From contig MFJA01000027.1 in NCBI GenBank assembly GCA_001779055.1, positions 1,573-8,705 on the forward strand: a stretch of 7,133 bases of DNA. The letters run 5' to 3'. The DNA comes from Candidatus Gottesmanbacteria bacterium RBG_16_37_8. Lineage in GTDB: Bacteria; Patescibacteriota; Microgenomatia; 2-02-FULL-39-11. Position 1 is the stretch's first letter. Each line of letters begins with the position of its first letter. Under the pieces are notes generated by a model that searched no databases, was not told where the DNA came from, and worked only from the letters and a program-made list of their open reading frames with translations. A program made the position numbers and the translations under genes. This document shows, piece after piece, positions 1 to 6,182 of the stretch.

Positions 1-229
1 TTATTCCAGTATATTTAGGTATGATAATTTCGCTTATCTCATTTCTTAAACATTCCTGTTTTTGATAAGGGAGTTTTGGCAATACTATTTTACTGGTATT
101 CAAACTATCATACTGCCAGTGTATTGTCGGAATTGGCTGAATTGGTCTTTGTGCTAGGATTGGAGAGATAGAGGATGAAAAAAGAATAAGGAAAACTAGT
201 AATAAACTGATTACTTTCTTAATACGCAT
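1..229 (-). CDS. Secreted protein of unknown function, N-terminal part (runs off left edge)
   Basis: The frame is open from an ATG at 229-227 to the left edge, giving 76 complete codons and no stop. The N-terminus is a textbook Sec signal peptide: a basic start (MRIKK), a hydrophobic core of about 15 residues (VISLLLVFLILF), a polar stretch and an A-x-A-like end (ILA, residues 24-26) followed by Gln. The predicted mature protein starts QRPIQPIPTIHWQYDS and has a single Cys near residue 60. I do not recognise the family from the visible part. The signal peptide is the main reason to accept this as a real gene, since chance frames rarely start with one. The next feature to its right on the same strand is a gene remnant 87 bp away. 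The product is expected outside the membrane or anchored by a part not seen here. Confidence 0.72.
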   Translation of the reverse strand, partial: MRIKKVISLLLVFLILFSSSISPILAQRPIQPIPTIHWQYDSLNTSKIVLPKLPYQKQECLRNEISEIIIPKYTGI

Positions 230-237
230 ACAACCTG

Positions 238-267
238 TTAATAATCGGCAAGAAAAATCTATTTCAA
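238..267 (-). promoter_or_regulatory. Possible sigma70-type promoter for the secreted-protein gene
   Basis: On the minus strand TTGAAA (267-262) and TATTAA (243-238) are separated by 18 bp, and the -10 box lies 8 bp before the ATG. An AGG lies 5 bp before the start codon. The match is reasonable, but AT-rich DNA gives such matches by chance. Confidence 0.3.
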
Positions 268-316
268 AATACCACATCCGAATGATAGAAAGCAACTAGG
301 TATGCAAAATATTCAA

Positions 317-634
317 TCAGATAAGTTTCAATGTCGACAGCATCTTTTCCACAGTTTTTTCATATCCCTGGTTGGTCGGATCCATACTGCTATTGTTAAC
401 CATAAAATATCTGTTTTGTCCATGAGGCAGTAAAGTGATAATATGCCTGCCCATGCCTATAATGGTAAATTGATAGCCTGAGATTCCATTAAAAACAGTT
501 TCTTTCGGATCTGTAACGCTTTCTGTTGTCGGATAATCTTTCATTTCATTTAATTTTGCTTTGGCAAAATTTTCAAGAGTCTGTCCATCAAATGAGGCAG
601 AATTATAACACAATACAAATAGTACGGCATTGAA
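317..634 (-). pseudogene. Remnant of a PsbP-like domain protein (C-terminal part)
   Basis: The minus-strand frame is open from just after a TAA at 637-635 down to a TGA at 319-317. The only possible initiator is a TTG at 613, with no ribosome binding site, which would give 98 residues. The sequence looks like the C-terminal half of the small PsbP-like domain proteins common in Patescibacteria: a strand (AVLFVLCYNSAS), a helix (TLENFAKAKLNEM), strands around GISGYQFTIIGMGRHIITL and a last helix ending EKMLSTLKLI. The N-terminal half and any signal peptide or lipobox are missing. Reading upstream past the TAA in the same frame gives NYSLIYYSSVLHFTDG, which loosely resembles the YSFxYPxxW start of such domains, so the gene may have decayed through a nonsense mutation. 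A short functional gene is possible but less likely. The family call is by pattern memory only. Confidence 0.5.
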
Positions 635-772
635 TTATTTTAAAGAATTAACTATTGCGATTATCGAAGTTTTAATACAGATATTATGTAGAAATATCTG
701 CCGGAAGCCATCTGTAAAATGTAAAACGGAACTGTAATAGATAAGAGAATAATTCGTTCGTAAATTGATACT

Positions 773-877
773 GTTGGCTCACACAGAGAGACTCCGAGTA
801 AGAGCCGGAAATCTGGCTCTGCGCGGGTGGGGGCGCCGCGCTGGAGTAACGAGCCCCGTTAAGCGGGGCGAGCTAAC
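773..877 (+). ncRNA. Unassigned structured RNA / palindromic element, GC-rich
   Basis: The 635-931 gap has no credible gene, but 773-877 is strikingly GC-rich in AT-rich surroundings and folds completely. P1 pairs 773-780 (GTTGGCTC) with 870-877 (GAGCTAAC). Inside, P2 pairs 791-795 with 843-847 and holds two hairpins: 801-808/813-820 and 821-826/836-841 (GCGCGG/CCGCGC). A third hairpin, 853-858/864-869 (GCCCCG/CGGGGC), abuts P1. The two imperfect pairs (776:874 and 807:814) are G·U when read from the plus strand but A·C on the minus strand, which argues for plus-strand RNA. I see no convincing promoter and no poly-T tail. It does not match tRNA, tmRNA, SRP, RNase P or hammerhead cores that I know. 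It could instead be a DNA-level mobile palindrome. Confidence 0.5.
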
Positions 878-931
878 ACATTGACTTGAAATGAGTTCGA
901 ATTTTGACAAAAACGCTCACTTAAATTTAAA

Positions 932-1429
932 TTAAATTTTATATAAGTAGACACCATTTTCTTTGTGGATATATTCCCAATTTGGAAAAGGAAAAATATT
1001 TATTAATAATTTACTTCCAGGTTTTAATTCCTTTTTTAATTTTTTTTTCAGTCTTTTCATGATGTAATCAATTCCAAAAACGGTTACTATGTTGAATTTT
1101 GACAAATCAGTTCCCCAATAACTTTTCCAGTAAATAACTGCATTTCCTTCAAGACGCTTTTTTCTCATATTTATTCTGGAAATCAAAACTAAGAGAGGAT
1201 TAATTTCAAATCCAGTAACTTTAGCTCCTTTTTTGGCAAATTCAATAACAATTCTACCATCTCCGGAACCTAAATCAGCCACCCGATCTCCTTTTTTAAC
1301 TTCCGACAAGGTTATAATAGTTTCAATAGCTTTATTGCTGCTGGGAACATAAATTGCTCCCTGAATTAGAATAATAATTACGGTAATAACTGTCAGGAGG
1401 ATAATTAAGTTAATAAGAAAAAAGACCAT
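932..1429 (-). CDS. Membrane-anchored class I SAM-dependent methyltransferase (FAM173/ATPSCKMT-like)
   Basis: A 165-residue protein with one N-terminal membrane helix (about residues 4-23) followed by a short Rossmann methyltransferase domain. YVPSSNKAIETI (27-38) resembles the VPT/VPS segment that precedes motif I in FAM173-type lysine methyltransferases. Motif I is DLGSGDGR (52-59), binding S-adenosylmethionine. GFEINP (73-78) is the motif II strand, whose Glu75 should hold the ribose hydroxyls. The C-terminal part (LKKELKPGSKLLINIFPFPNW) is the late-strand region. The eukaryotic relatives methylate lysines of membrane proteins, so a membrane substrate is plausible here, but the target is unknown. 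The start is 3 bp after the GH130 stop and has its own AAGGA, so the two genes form an operon. Fold confidence is high; family and substrate are less sure. Confidence 0.88.
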   Translation of the reverse strand: MVFFLINLIILLTVITVIIILIQGAIYVPSSNKAIETIITLSEVKKGDRVADLGSGDGRIVIEFAKKGAKVTGFEINPLLVLISRINMRKKRLEGNAVIYWKSYWGTDLSKFNIVTVFGIDYIMKRLKKKLKKELKPGSKLLINIFPFPNWEYIHKENGVYLYKI

Positions 1430-1432
1430 TTC

Positions 1433-3364
1433 TTATTTTCCTTTTTTTAGTGATTCGAGGATATCTTTTAAAGGACAGGATGCTACAGCCAAGTATTTAT
1501 CAGCTCCGCCATAATAGACGTATAATGTTCCGTCTTTAATAACTTGTCCGCAGGAAAATACTGTTCCCTCTCTGTATCCTTCATTTTCATACCAGGTAAT
1601 AGGCTCTAATATAGGATTGTGCAACCAGGCAAGTATTTTCAGAGGATTATTTAAATCAAGAAGTGCTGCTCCCATACGGTATTTCATGTCTTCTTTGGAG
1701 ACTCCGTGATAAATCAAAAGCCATCCGTCTTCAGTCTTTTCAGGCGGTCCGTTTAGTCCGATTTTTAAGTTGTCCCAGGAATTGACTCTTGGTCCCATTA
1801 ATGGATGTCCGCCTAAATAATGATTATCGTCAAACTCAAGATCAGAAACCAAATCAACCCAAATGCAGGGAGGCAGGCGATGAAACACCAGGTATTTATT
1901 ATTGAATTTTTCAGCAACAATACAGCTGTCTTTATTATCCATTCCCGGAGCAGAGATAAGCTTTGGTCTGGACCAATGCCACCTGTGATTCAAAAAATCA
2001 TCCTCTGAAATTGTCGTCAGAGCAATTCTGGGAGGATTGACTCCGTCATAAGCCGTATAACACATATAGATTGTTTTATCGATCAGAGTCAGTCTTGGAT
2101 CTTCACAGCCTGAAAAACCGGGATGTGTTTTCATTTCAAACTGTTCTCTGGGAGTGTATACTGCTCTATCCAATCGTTCTTCAATATTGAATCCGTCAAA
2201 GCTTCTGGCATAGCCAAGTACTGAAGTATCATCATCTCCCATGGCTCTGTATAAAATATGGATTTTACCTCCGGACAGTATTGCACCGGCGTTGAATGTA
2301 TATTTTGATTCCCAATTATTGTTTTGGATAGGCGAAATTATCGGATTTTTGTCAAATCGGACTAATAGCTCCTTTTTTTTACGGTGAGGATTGACTGTCG
2401 GATTGTGTTTTAATTCGTCAAGCAGATCGTTTAAAGTAATCGATGCCCGGCAGATGGAAGTATCGCAGGCGCTGTAATAAATAAAAAATTGTCCTTCTTC
2501 AATAAAAGCACTGGTAGGGAAAATTACATTGGGAACCATACCGTAAATTTCATAGTTCTCTTCAGGAATAAGCAGGGAATCAACAGTCTGTCCGATTAGT
2601 TTTTGAGGATTAGTCAGATCAAGAAATGCCGCATCTATTCTGAAGATCCTATGTTCTTTGAAATAATCCTGGATATAGCAAAGAACCACAATCCATCCGT
2701 GATCAGTTTTTACAGGAACAGCTCCTACTTCCAAATGGTCACTTTCACTGTGAAATATTGGTACTTCATGGCTGTTTAGGTCTTTATACCAGTTATTCCA
2801 GAATTTTTCATCCCACATCTGATTTTCCTTATCAAACTGGGCCAAACATATTCTGGAAGGAGGTTTATCTGTATTAACCGTTAAAAGGGCTGTCAGCTTA
2901 CCGCCAATTTTTTCCGGAAAAAGTACAAATGCTTTTGCGTTAAAAGTGGTGATTAAATGTTTTTCAGAAATTGTTTCTAAATTATCAGTTTTTGCCAAAC
3001 CAACTTTAATTGAGTCTGCATTTGGAGGATAGATTGAAAGGGCGGTATAAAAGATATAATAATGATCATCTATTTTTGTAATTCGCGGATCCTCACAGCC
3101 GTACTTTTCCCATGAATTTTCAGGAACAATAAGTTGTCTTCTTTTTTTGAAATGAATACCGTCTCCGCTTTGACAGATTCCAATTGTTGAAAGATTCATT
3201 CGTACGTCCTCGTGAAGATGGGATAGAGAAAAAGCCCTATATACCATGTTGTAAACTGATCCTTCCTTGATAATTGAACCGTTAAATGCAGCCTCTGCTT
3301 CCCAATTGTTAATCTTATTTGAATAAAATAGGGGATTATCTTTGCTTCTTTTAGTGGTAACCAT
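1433..3364 (-). CDS. Tandem two-domain GH130 protein (beta-mannoside/mannooligosaccharide phosphorylase or hydrolase family)
   Basis: The 643 residues hold two five-bladed-propeller GH130 domains, about 1-325 and 335-643. Each opens with NNWE and F-N-x-G/A, then YRA (42-44, 372-374), and carries the family signature GCEDPR (89-94 and 419-424), whose Asp is the general acid in GH130 enzymes. The second domain keeps FHR (494-496), YHG (552-554) and YYGGAD (617-622), as expected of an active member. In the first the matching segments are altered: YYSACD (296-301) and LCYIQD (228-233), with no HR pair around residues 155-172. The first domain may therefore bind rather than cleave, or use another substrate. 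GH130 enzymes phosphorolyse or hydrolyse beta-mannosides; linkage cannot be told from sequence. There is no signal peptide, so it is cytoplasmic. Most GH130 proteins have one domain of about 330 residues, so this is a fusion. It is first in an operon with the methyltransferase. Confidence 0.9.
   Translation of the reverse strand: MVTTKRSKDNPLFYSNKINNWEAEAAFNGSIIKEGSVYNMVYRAFSLSHLHEDVRMNLSTIGICQSGDGIHFKKRRQLIVPENSWEKYGCEDPRITKIDDHYYIFYTALSIYPPNADSIKVGLAKTDNLETISEKHLITTFNAKAFVLFPEKIGGKLTALLTVNTDKPPSRICLAQFDKENQMWDEKFWNNWYKDLNSHEVPIFHSESDHLEVGAVPVKTDHGWIVVLCYIQDYFKEHRIFRIDAAFLDLTNPQKLIGQTVDSLLIPEENYEIYGMVPNVIFPTSAFIEEGQFFIYYSACDTSICRASITLNDLLDELKHNPTVNPHRKKKELLVRFDKNPIISPIQNNNWESKYTFNAGAILSGGKIHILYRAMGDDDTSVLGYARSFDGFNIEERLDRAVYTPREQFEMKTHPGFSGCEDPRLTLIDKTIYMCYTAYDGVNPPRIALTTISEDDFLNHRWHWSRPKLISAPGMDNKDSCIVAEKFNNKYLVFHRLPPCIWVDLVSDLEFDDNHYLGGHPLMGPRVNSWDNLKIGLNGPPEKTEDGWLLIYHGVSKEDMKYRMGAALLDLNNPLKILAWLHNPILEPITWYENEGYREGTVFSCGQVIKDGTLYVYYGGADKYLAVASCPLKDILESLKKGK
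1439..1443 (-). promoter_or_regulatory. Shine-Dalgarno site AAGGA of the methyltransferase gene
   Basis: AAGGA on the minus strand lies 9 nt before the ATG at 1429, inside the last codons of the GH130 gene. It is the clearest ribosome binding site in the window. It supports this start codon and translation as the second gene of the operon, in contrast to the leaderless arrangement of the first genes of other units. Confidence 0.6.
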
Positions 3365-3375
3365 ATATTTAAAAT

Positions 3376-3403
3376 ATCATACGTTAAAGCATATTGACAA
3401 CAA
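3376..3403 (-). promoter_or_regulatory. Promoter of the GH130-methyltransferase operon
   Basis: On the minus strand TTGTTG (3403-3398) and TATGAT (3381-3376) are 16 bp apart. The -10 box ends 11 bp before the ATG, so the transcript leader would be only about 5 nt, with no room for a Shine-Dalgarno site. The -35 box overlaps the -35 box of the divergent sod promoter. Confidence 0.5.
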
Positions 3404-3422
3404 CTGATACTAAATTTATACT
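3394..3422 (+). promoter_or_regulatory. Strong sigma70-type promoter of the superoxide dismutase gene, predicted leaderless
   Basis: A perfect -35 (TTGACA, 3394-3399), a 17-bp spacer and a near-perfect -10 (TATACT, 3417-3422) are followed by only 6 nt before the ATG at 3429. A start site 7 nt after the -10 box falls on the A of the ATG, so the mRNA should be leaderless. No ribosome binding site is present. Confidence 0.75.
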
Positions 3423-3428
3423 AGTTCT

Positions 3429-4007
3429 ATGAAATACACTCTACCTCAACTTCCCTTTGCTTATAACGCCCTTGAACCCTTCATTGATGCCAGAACCATG
3501 GAAATTCATTACACCAAACATCATCAGGCTTATATCAACAATCTGAATGCTCTCTTGGAAAAATACTCCAAACTGGCTGACAGAAAACTGGAAGAGATAA
3601 TGTCATCCCTGGATTCTTTAGGTTTGGCTGAAAAAGATAAAAATGTTCTTCGCAACCATGGGGGCGGTCACCTTAATCATAGTTTCTTCTGGACTATAAT
3701 GTCGCCTAAAAAACATACAGACGAAAGATTAGTTTCCGAAATAAAAAAAGAATTTTCTTCAATTGATGAATTTAAAGCACTATTTAAACAAACTGCTATA
3801 ACTAGGTTTGGCAGCGGTTGGGTTTGGCTAGTCAGAGCAAAAAACAAACTGCAAGTCTATTCAACTCCTAATCAGGATTCACCCTTACTGCAGGGACATC
3901 ATCCCATCATAGGTTTGGATGTTTGGGAACATGCTTATTACCTTAAATATCAAAATAAAAGGGATGAATATATCGATAACTGGTGGAATGTTTTAAAATT
4001 CTTTTAA
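3429..4007 (+). CDS. sodA: Superoxide dismutase, Fe/Mn family, Mn-type signature
   Basis: A 192-residue protein of normal family length that dismutates superoxide to oxygen and hydrogen peroxide in the cytoplasm. The helical-hairpin domain (1-90) starts YTLPQLPFAYNALEPFID and gives ligands His27 (IHYTKHH) and His84 (GGGHLNHSFFW); the alpha/beta domain (95-192) gives Asp164 and His168 (GLDVWEHAYYLKYQ). The metal-tuning residues are of the manganese type: Gly80, four residues before His84, and Gln149 in STPNQDSPL, matching Gly77 and Gln146 of E. coli SodA. Cambialistic use of iron cannot be excluded. There is no signal peptide. The gene diverges from the GH130 operon and has a near-consensus promoter, so expression is probably strong. 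A superoxide dismutase suggests the cell or its host meets oxygen. Confidence 0.96.
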   Translation: MKYTLPQLPFAYNALEPFIDARTMEIHYTKHHQAYINNLNALLEKYSKLADRKLEEIMSSLDSLGLAEKDKNVLRNHGGGHLNHSFFWTIMSPKKHTDERLVSEIKKEFSSIDEFKALFKQTAITRFGSGWVWLVRAKNKLQVYSTPNQDSPLLQGHHPIIGLDVWEHAYYLKYQNKRDEYIDNWWNVLKFF

Positions 4008-4039
4008 CTTCGGTAATACTTTAAAAACTCCTTATAATA

Positions 4040-4068
4040 TTGTAAATACATTCCTCTTCTGCTAAAAT
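4040..4068 (+). promoter_or_regulatory. Promoter of the bL19 gene, extended -10, predicted leaderless
   Basis: TTGTAA (4040-4045), a 17-bp spacer and TAAAAT (4063-4068) with a TG-C extension (4060-4062) lie exactly 6 nt before the ATG at 4075, the same geometry as at the sod gene. A second TATAAT at 4033-4038 could be an alternative upstream start. The same TGCTAAAAT occurs before the tRNA region at 6163-6171. Confidence 0.65.
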
Positions 4069-4074
4069 CTCACC

Positions 4075-4530
4075 ATGTCAAATCAGATCACTTTTAATAA
4101 TAAAAAAATTCTCATTGGTGATACTGTACAGGTTAACTACAGGTTAATCGAAAGGGAAATTGTGGCAGGAAGAGCTAAACGGGAAAAGAAAGAAGAAACA
4201 CGGGAAAGAATTCAAGCATTTGAAGGTATTGTTATAAAAATGCGAGGAGAGGGAGAGAATAAATCCTTTACGGTCAGAAGGATAGGCAGTGCCGCTATCG
4301 GTATTGAAAGAATTTTTCCTTTATCTTCACCCTGGATAAAAAGCATCAAAGTAAAAAAACATGCCAAAGTAAGACGGGCTAAACTGTATTATTTAAGAGA
4401 TAAAGTCGGTAAAGAAGCTCAAAAATTAAAAGGGGGCAAAATGCTTGAAGAAATTTTTGAACCTGATTCAAAAGATGCTACTCAAGTAAAAAATAAAAGT
4501 ATTGAAGTCAAACCCGTGAACCCCGATTGA
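4075..4530 (+). CDS. rplS: Large-subunit ribosomal protein bL19
   Basis: A 151-residue bL19, a protein that sits at the 30S-50S interface. Hallmarks are GDTVQVNYR (15-23), ERIQAFEGIVI (44-54), FTVRRI, GIERIFPLSSPWI and VRRAKLYYLRDKVGKEA. E. coli bL19 is about 115 residues. Here there are two additions: about 14 residues rich in Lys, Arg and Glu between RLIE and ERIQAFEG (about 27-41), and a C-terminal tail of about 30 residues after KLKGGK that is acidic at first and ends in PVNPD. The insertion lies in the loop after the first beta strand and is charged enough to touch rRNA. The gene has its own promoter and is followed after 19 bp by the sugar kinase, with which it is probably co-transcribed. 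Confidence 0.95.
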   Translation: MSNQITFNNKKILIGDTVQVNYRLIEREIVAGRAKREKKEETRERIQAFEGIVIKMRGEGENKSFTVRRIGSAAIGIERIFPLSSPWIKSIKVKKHAKVRRAKLYYLRDKVGKEAQKLKGGKMLEEIFEPDSKDATQVKNKSIEVKPVNPD

Positions 4531-4549
4531 AATTTCCCACAATTATTTA

Positions 4550-5425
4550 ATGAAGGCCTTAATTTTCGGTAATTTAACCATAGATCATAACTTAATAAAT
4601 GGTCTGTCTATCACAGCTCCGGGCGGAGCCAGTTTCTATACTGCAAGAACCTTAAGCAATTTGAATGTAAAAACAACCATCATTAGCCCCTATGGTGAAG
4701 ATTTTCTCAAAAAATATCTTCCTAAAACAATTTTTTTTCCTAAAAAAGCGCTTGCTAATAAAACTTTAATTTTCCGAAATATTTATCAGGATGGTAAAAG
4801 AAAACAAACAGTCGATAATATCAAAAATGCATCATTGACCAGTATACAGCATATAGAGGCAAATTTACTCACAGATAACGATATCGTTTTAATAACACCG
4901 ATTTTAAATAATATAAGTCCGGCAGAAATAACAAAGTTGATTAGCCGTTCATCTTCCTCTTTAAAAGTATTGCTTCCGCAGGGCTTTTTTCGAAAAAAAA
5001 TAAATAAAGAAATCAAAACTGTAAGCTGCAATATGCCCGGGAACATATTTAAATTATTTGATATTATCGTAGTTTCCGAAAAGGATTGTCAAAAGATTGA
5101 TTACTTGGCAGAAAAATGGGGGAGAAATAAAACTATCGCCGTTATTACCAGAGGAGAAAAAAATGCTACTGTCTACCACCAGGGTAGAAAAAATGAATAT
5201 CCTTCATTTAATGTTAATAAAATCAAAGATGAAACAGGAGCAGGAGATATTTTTACTGCGGCTTTTGCTTATGCTTTCTTTAAAAGCAGAAAAATTGATC
5301 AAGCAGTAAATTTCGCTCATTCTGCAGCTGCGCTCTCTTTACCTTTATTGCCAAAGGAGTTAAAATATGGCTTGGAAGAAGTTTTAGGTTTTGCTGCCTA
5401 TAACGGTAGAAATATAAATATATGA
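4550..5425 (+). CDS. PfkB/ribokinase-family sugar or nucleoside kinase
   Basis: A 291-residue kinase of the ribokinase fold. The N-terminal part has FGNLTIDHN (6-14) and the substrate-site glycine pair in APGGASFYTARTL (23-35). PfkB signature 2 is present as DETGAGDIFTAAFAYAF (227-243): the anion hole is GAG and Asp233 is the catalytic base that activates the substrate hydroxyl for phosphorylation by ATP. VITRGEKNATV (198-208) is the strand and turn before the ATP site. The substrate cannot be read from sequence; candidates are ribose, a hexose or hexose phosphate, or a nucleoside. The start is 19 bp after bL19 with no Shine-Dalgarno site, and the stop overlaps the next gene by 4 bp (ATGA), suggesting one transcript and coupled translation. 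Its sugar could relate to the nearby GH130 protein, but that is speculation. Confidence 0.92.
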   Translation: MKALIFGNLTIDHNLINGLSITAPGGASFYTARTLSNLNVKTTIISPYGEDFLKKYLPKTIFFPKKALANKTLIFRNIYQDGKRKQTVDNIKNASLTSIQHIEANLLTDNDIVLITPILNNISPAEITKLISRSSSSLKVLLPQGFFRKKINKEIKTVSCNMPGNIFKLFDIIVVSEKDCQKIDYLAEKWGRNKTIAVITRGEKNATVYHQGRKNEYPSFNVNKIKDETGAGDIFTAAFAYAFFKSRKIDQAVNFAHSAAALSLPLLPKELKYGLEEVLGFAAYNGRNINI

Positions 5426-6126
5426 ATTTTGTAGTTGATACTTTTAGTGCAATAAGTAATTCGCTAATTTTTGTAGCTTCTACTTTTTTGCCTAAATTTT
5501 TTGCCGGTTTAATTATTCTTGGTATTGGAATTATTATTGCCTCTTTAATTCGTGATTTTATTAAAATTATTTTCCGTTATATTAGATTAGAAACATGGTT
5601 GGAATCAGCCGGTCTGGCTAAGGCTAAAGAAATTCAAATTTGGCCGAATTTGTTGGCAGAATTGGCCAGATGGACTACTATTTTCATCTTTCTCATTTCA
5701 GCTGTAGAAACCTGGCAAATCCCTAAAGTAGGTGAGGTCCTTAATCAATTACTTCTTTTCCTTCCCAATGTTTTCATGGCTGTAGTTATTGGTTGGATAG
5801 GTTTAGTTGTCGGGCGTTTCTCTTTTGATATTGTGCGACATGGTATAGATGGAGTAGGGGGTAAGGAAGCAGTAATACTGGGAAATATCGCCAAATTTGC
5901 TATTTTCTTTTTTACTGCCTTAATAATTTTGACCCAATTAGGCGTTGCAGCAGATCTTGTCAAAATTTTATTTACCGGAATTATTGCCATGTTATCTCTG
6001 GCTTTCGGATTGTCGTTTGGATTAGGAGGTCAGGATGAAGCCAGAGATATTCTAAAAAAAATAAGAAGTAAAATCGAACAGCAATCCCAATATCCCCAAA
6101 AACAAACCTACCGTAGAAAAAGATAA
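5422..6126 (+). CDS. TM_helix-repeat membrane protein, MscS-channel related, without the beta domain
   Basis: A 234-residue integral membrane protein with about five helices: 22-45, 80-98, 108-132, 152-172 and 176-202. The ends LPKFFAGLIILGIGIIIASLI and FLPNVFMAVVIGWIGLVVG are two copies of the conserved TM_helix repeat seen in CmpX-like, MscS-related proteins. The last helix ends LAFGLSFGLGGQDEARDIL (193-211), like the pore helix of MscS-type proteins and the step into the cytoplasmic region. What follows is only a short, highly basic tail (QKQTYRRKR); the MscS beta barrel and vestibule are absent. A role in membrane tension or cell-envelope homeostasis is likely by family, but channel activity is not certain. 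Translation is probably coupled to the kinase through the ATGA overlap. It seems to end the operon; I see no terminator. Confidence 0.85.
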   Translation: MNFVVDTFSAISNSLIFVASTFLPKFFAGLIILGIGIIIASLIRDFIKIIFRYIRLETWLESAGLAKAKEIQIWPNLLAELARWTTIFIFLISAVETWQIPKVGEVLNQLLLFLPNVFMAVVIGWIGLVVGRFSFDIVRHGIDGVGGKEAVILGNIAKFAIFFFTALIILTQLGVAADLVKILFTGIIAMLSLAFGLSFGLGGQDEARDILKKIRSKIEQQSQYPQKQTYRRKR

Positions 6127-6141
6127 TAAAATTTAGCTTCT

Positions 6142-6171
6142 ATTACAGCAAAAATCTATTTATGCTAAAAT
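6142..6171 (+). promoter_or_regulatory. Ancestral promoter of the tRNA-Glu locus
   Basis: ATTACA (6142-6147), an 18-bp spacer and an extended -10, TGCTAAAAT (6163-6171), lie 11 bp before a copy of the tRNA 5' end at 6183. The spacing suits a tRNA transcript with a leader of about 5 nt. The promoter therefore seems to belong to the original tRNA start, now displaced 278 bp upstream of the intact tRNA. Confidence 0.55.
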
Positions 6172-6182
6172 TAATTTCAGCC

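Noticed and set aside
853..869. Third copy of the tRNA-Glu 5' end (GCCCCGTT) inside the structured element
   Set aside because: Only 8 bases match and they are explained by a perfect GCCCCG/CGGGGC hairpin; the sequence diverges at once afterwards.
773..877. Integron attC site
   Set aside because: The ends are GTTGGCT at the left and AGCTAAC at the right, which is the reverse of the attC order (RYYYAAC first, GTTRRRY last), and no integrase is present.
894..903. T-loop-like GTTCGAAT suggesting a tmRNA or tRNA
   Set aside because: The flanking bases do not form a T stem and no acceptor or D arm can be found nearby.
864..931. Intrinsic terminator after the methyltransferase gene
   Set aside because: The GCCCCG/CGGGGC hairpin is not followed by a T-run in either direction, and the AT-only palindrome around 919-945 has no GC stem.
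1820..2008. Plus-strand open frame inside the GH130 gene
   Set aside because: It lies wholly antisense to strongly conserved GH130 sequence and its translation has no recognisable feature.
4786..5309. Two other open frames inside the PfkB kinase gene (minus 4786-5046, plus 5097-5309)
   Set aside because: Both overlap conserved kinase sequence in other frames, with no start signals and no domain-like sequence.
4528..5425. Recoded UGA (Gracilibacteria/Absconditabacteria code)
   Set aside because: TGA ends bL19 and the PfkB kinase at natural family lengths, so the standard bacterial code applies.
5745..5990. Minus-strand open frame inside the TM_helix protein gene
   Set aside because: It is the antisense shadow of membrane-helix codons and lacks a start signal.
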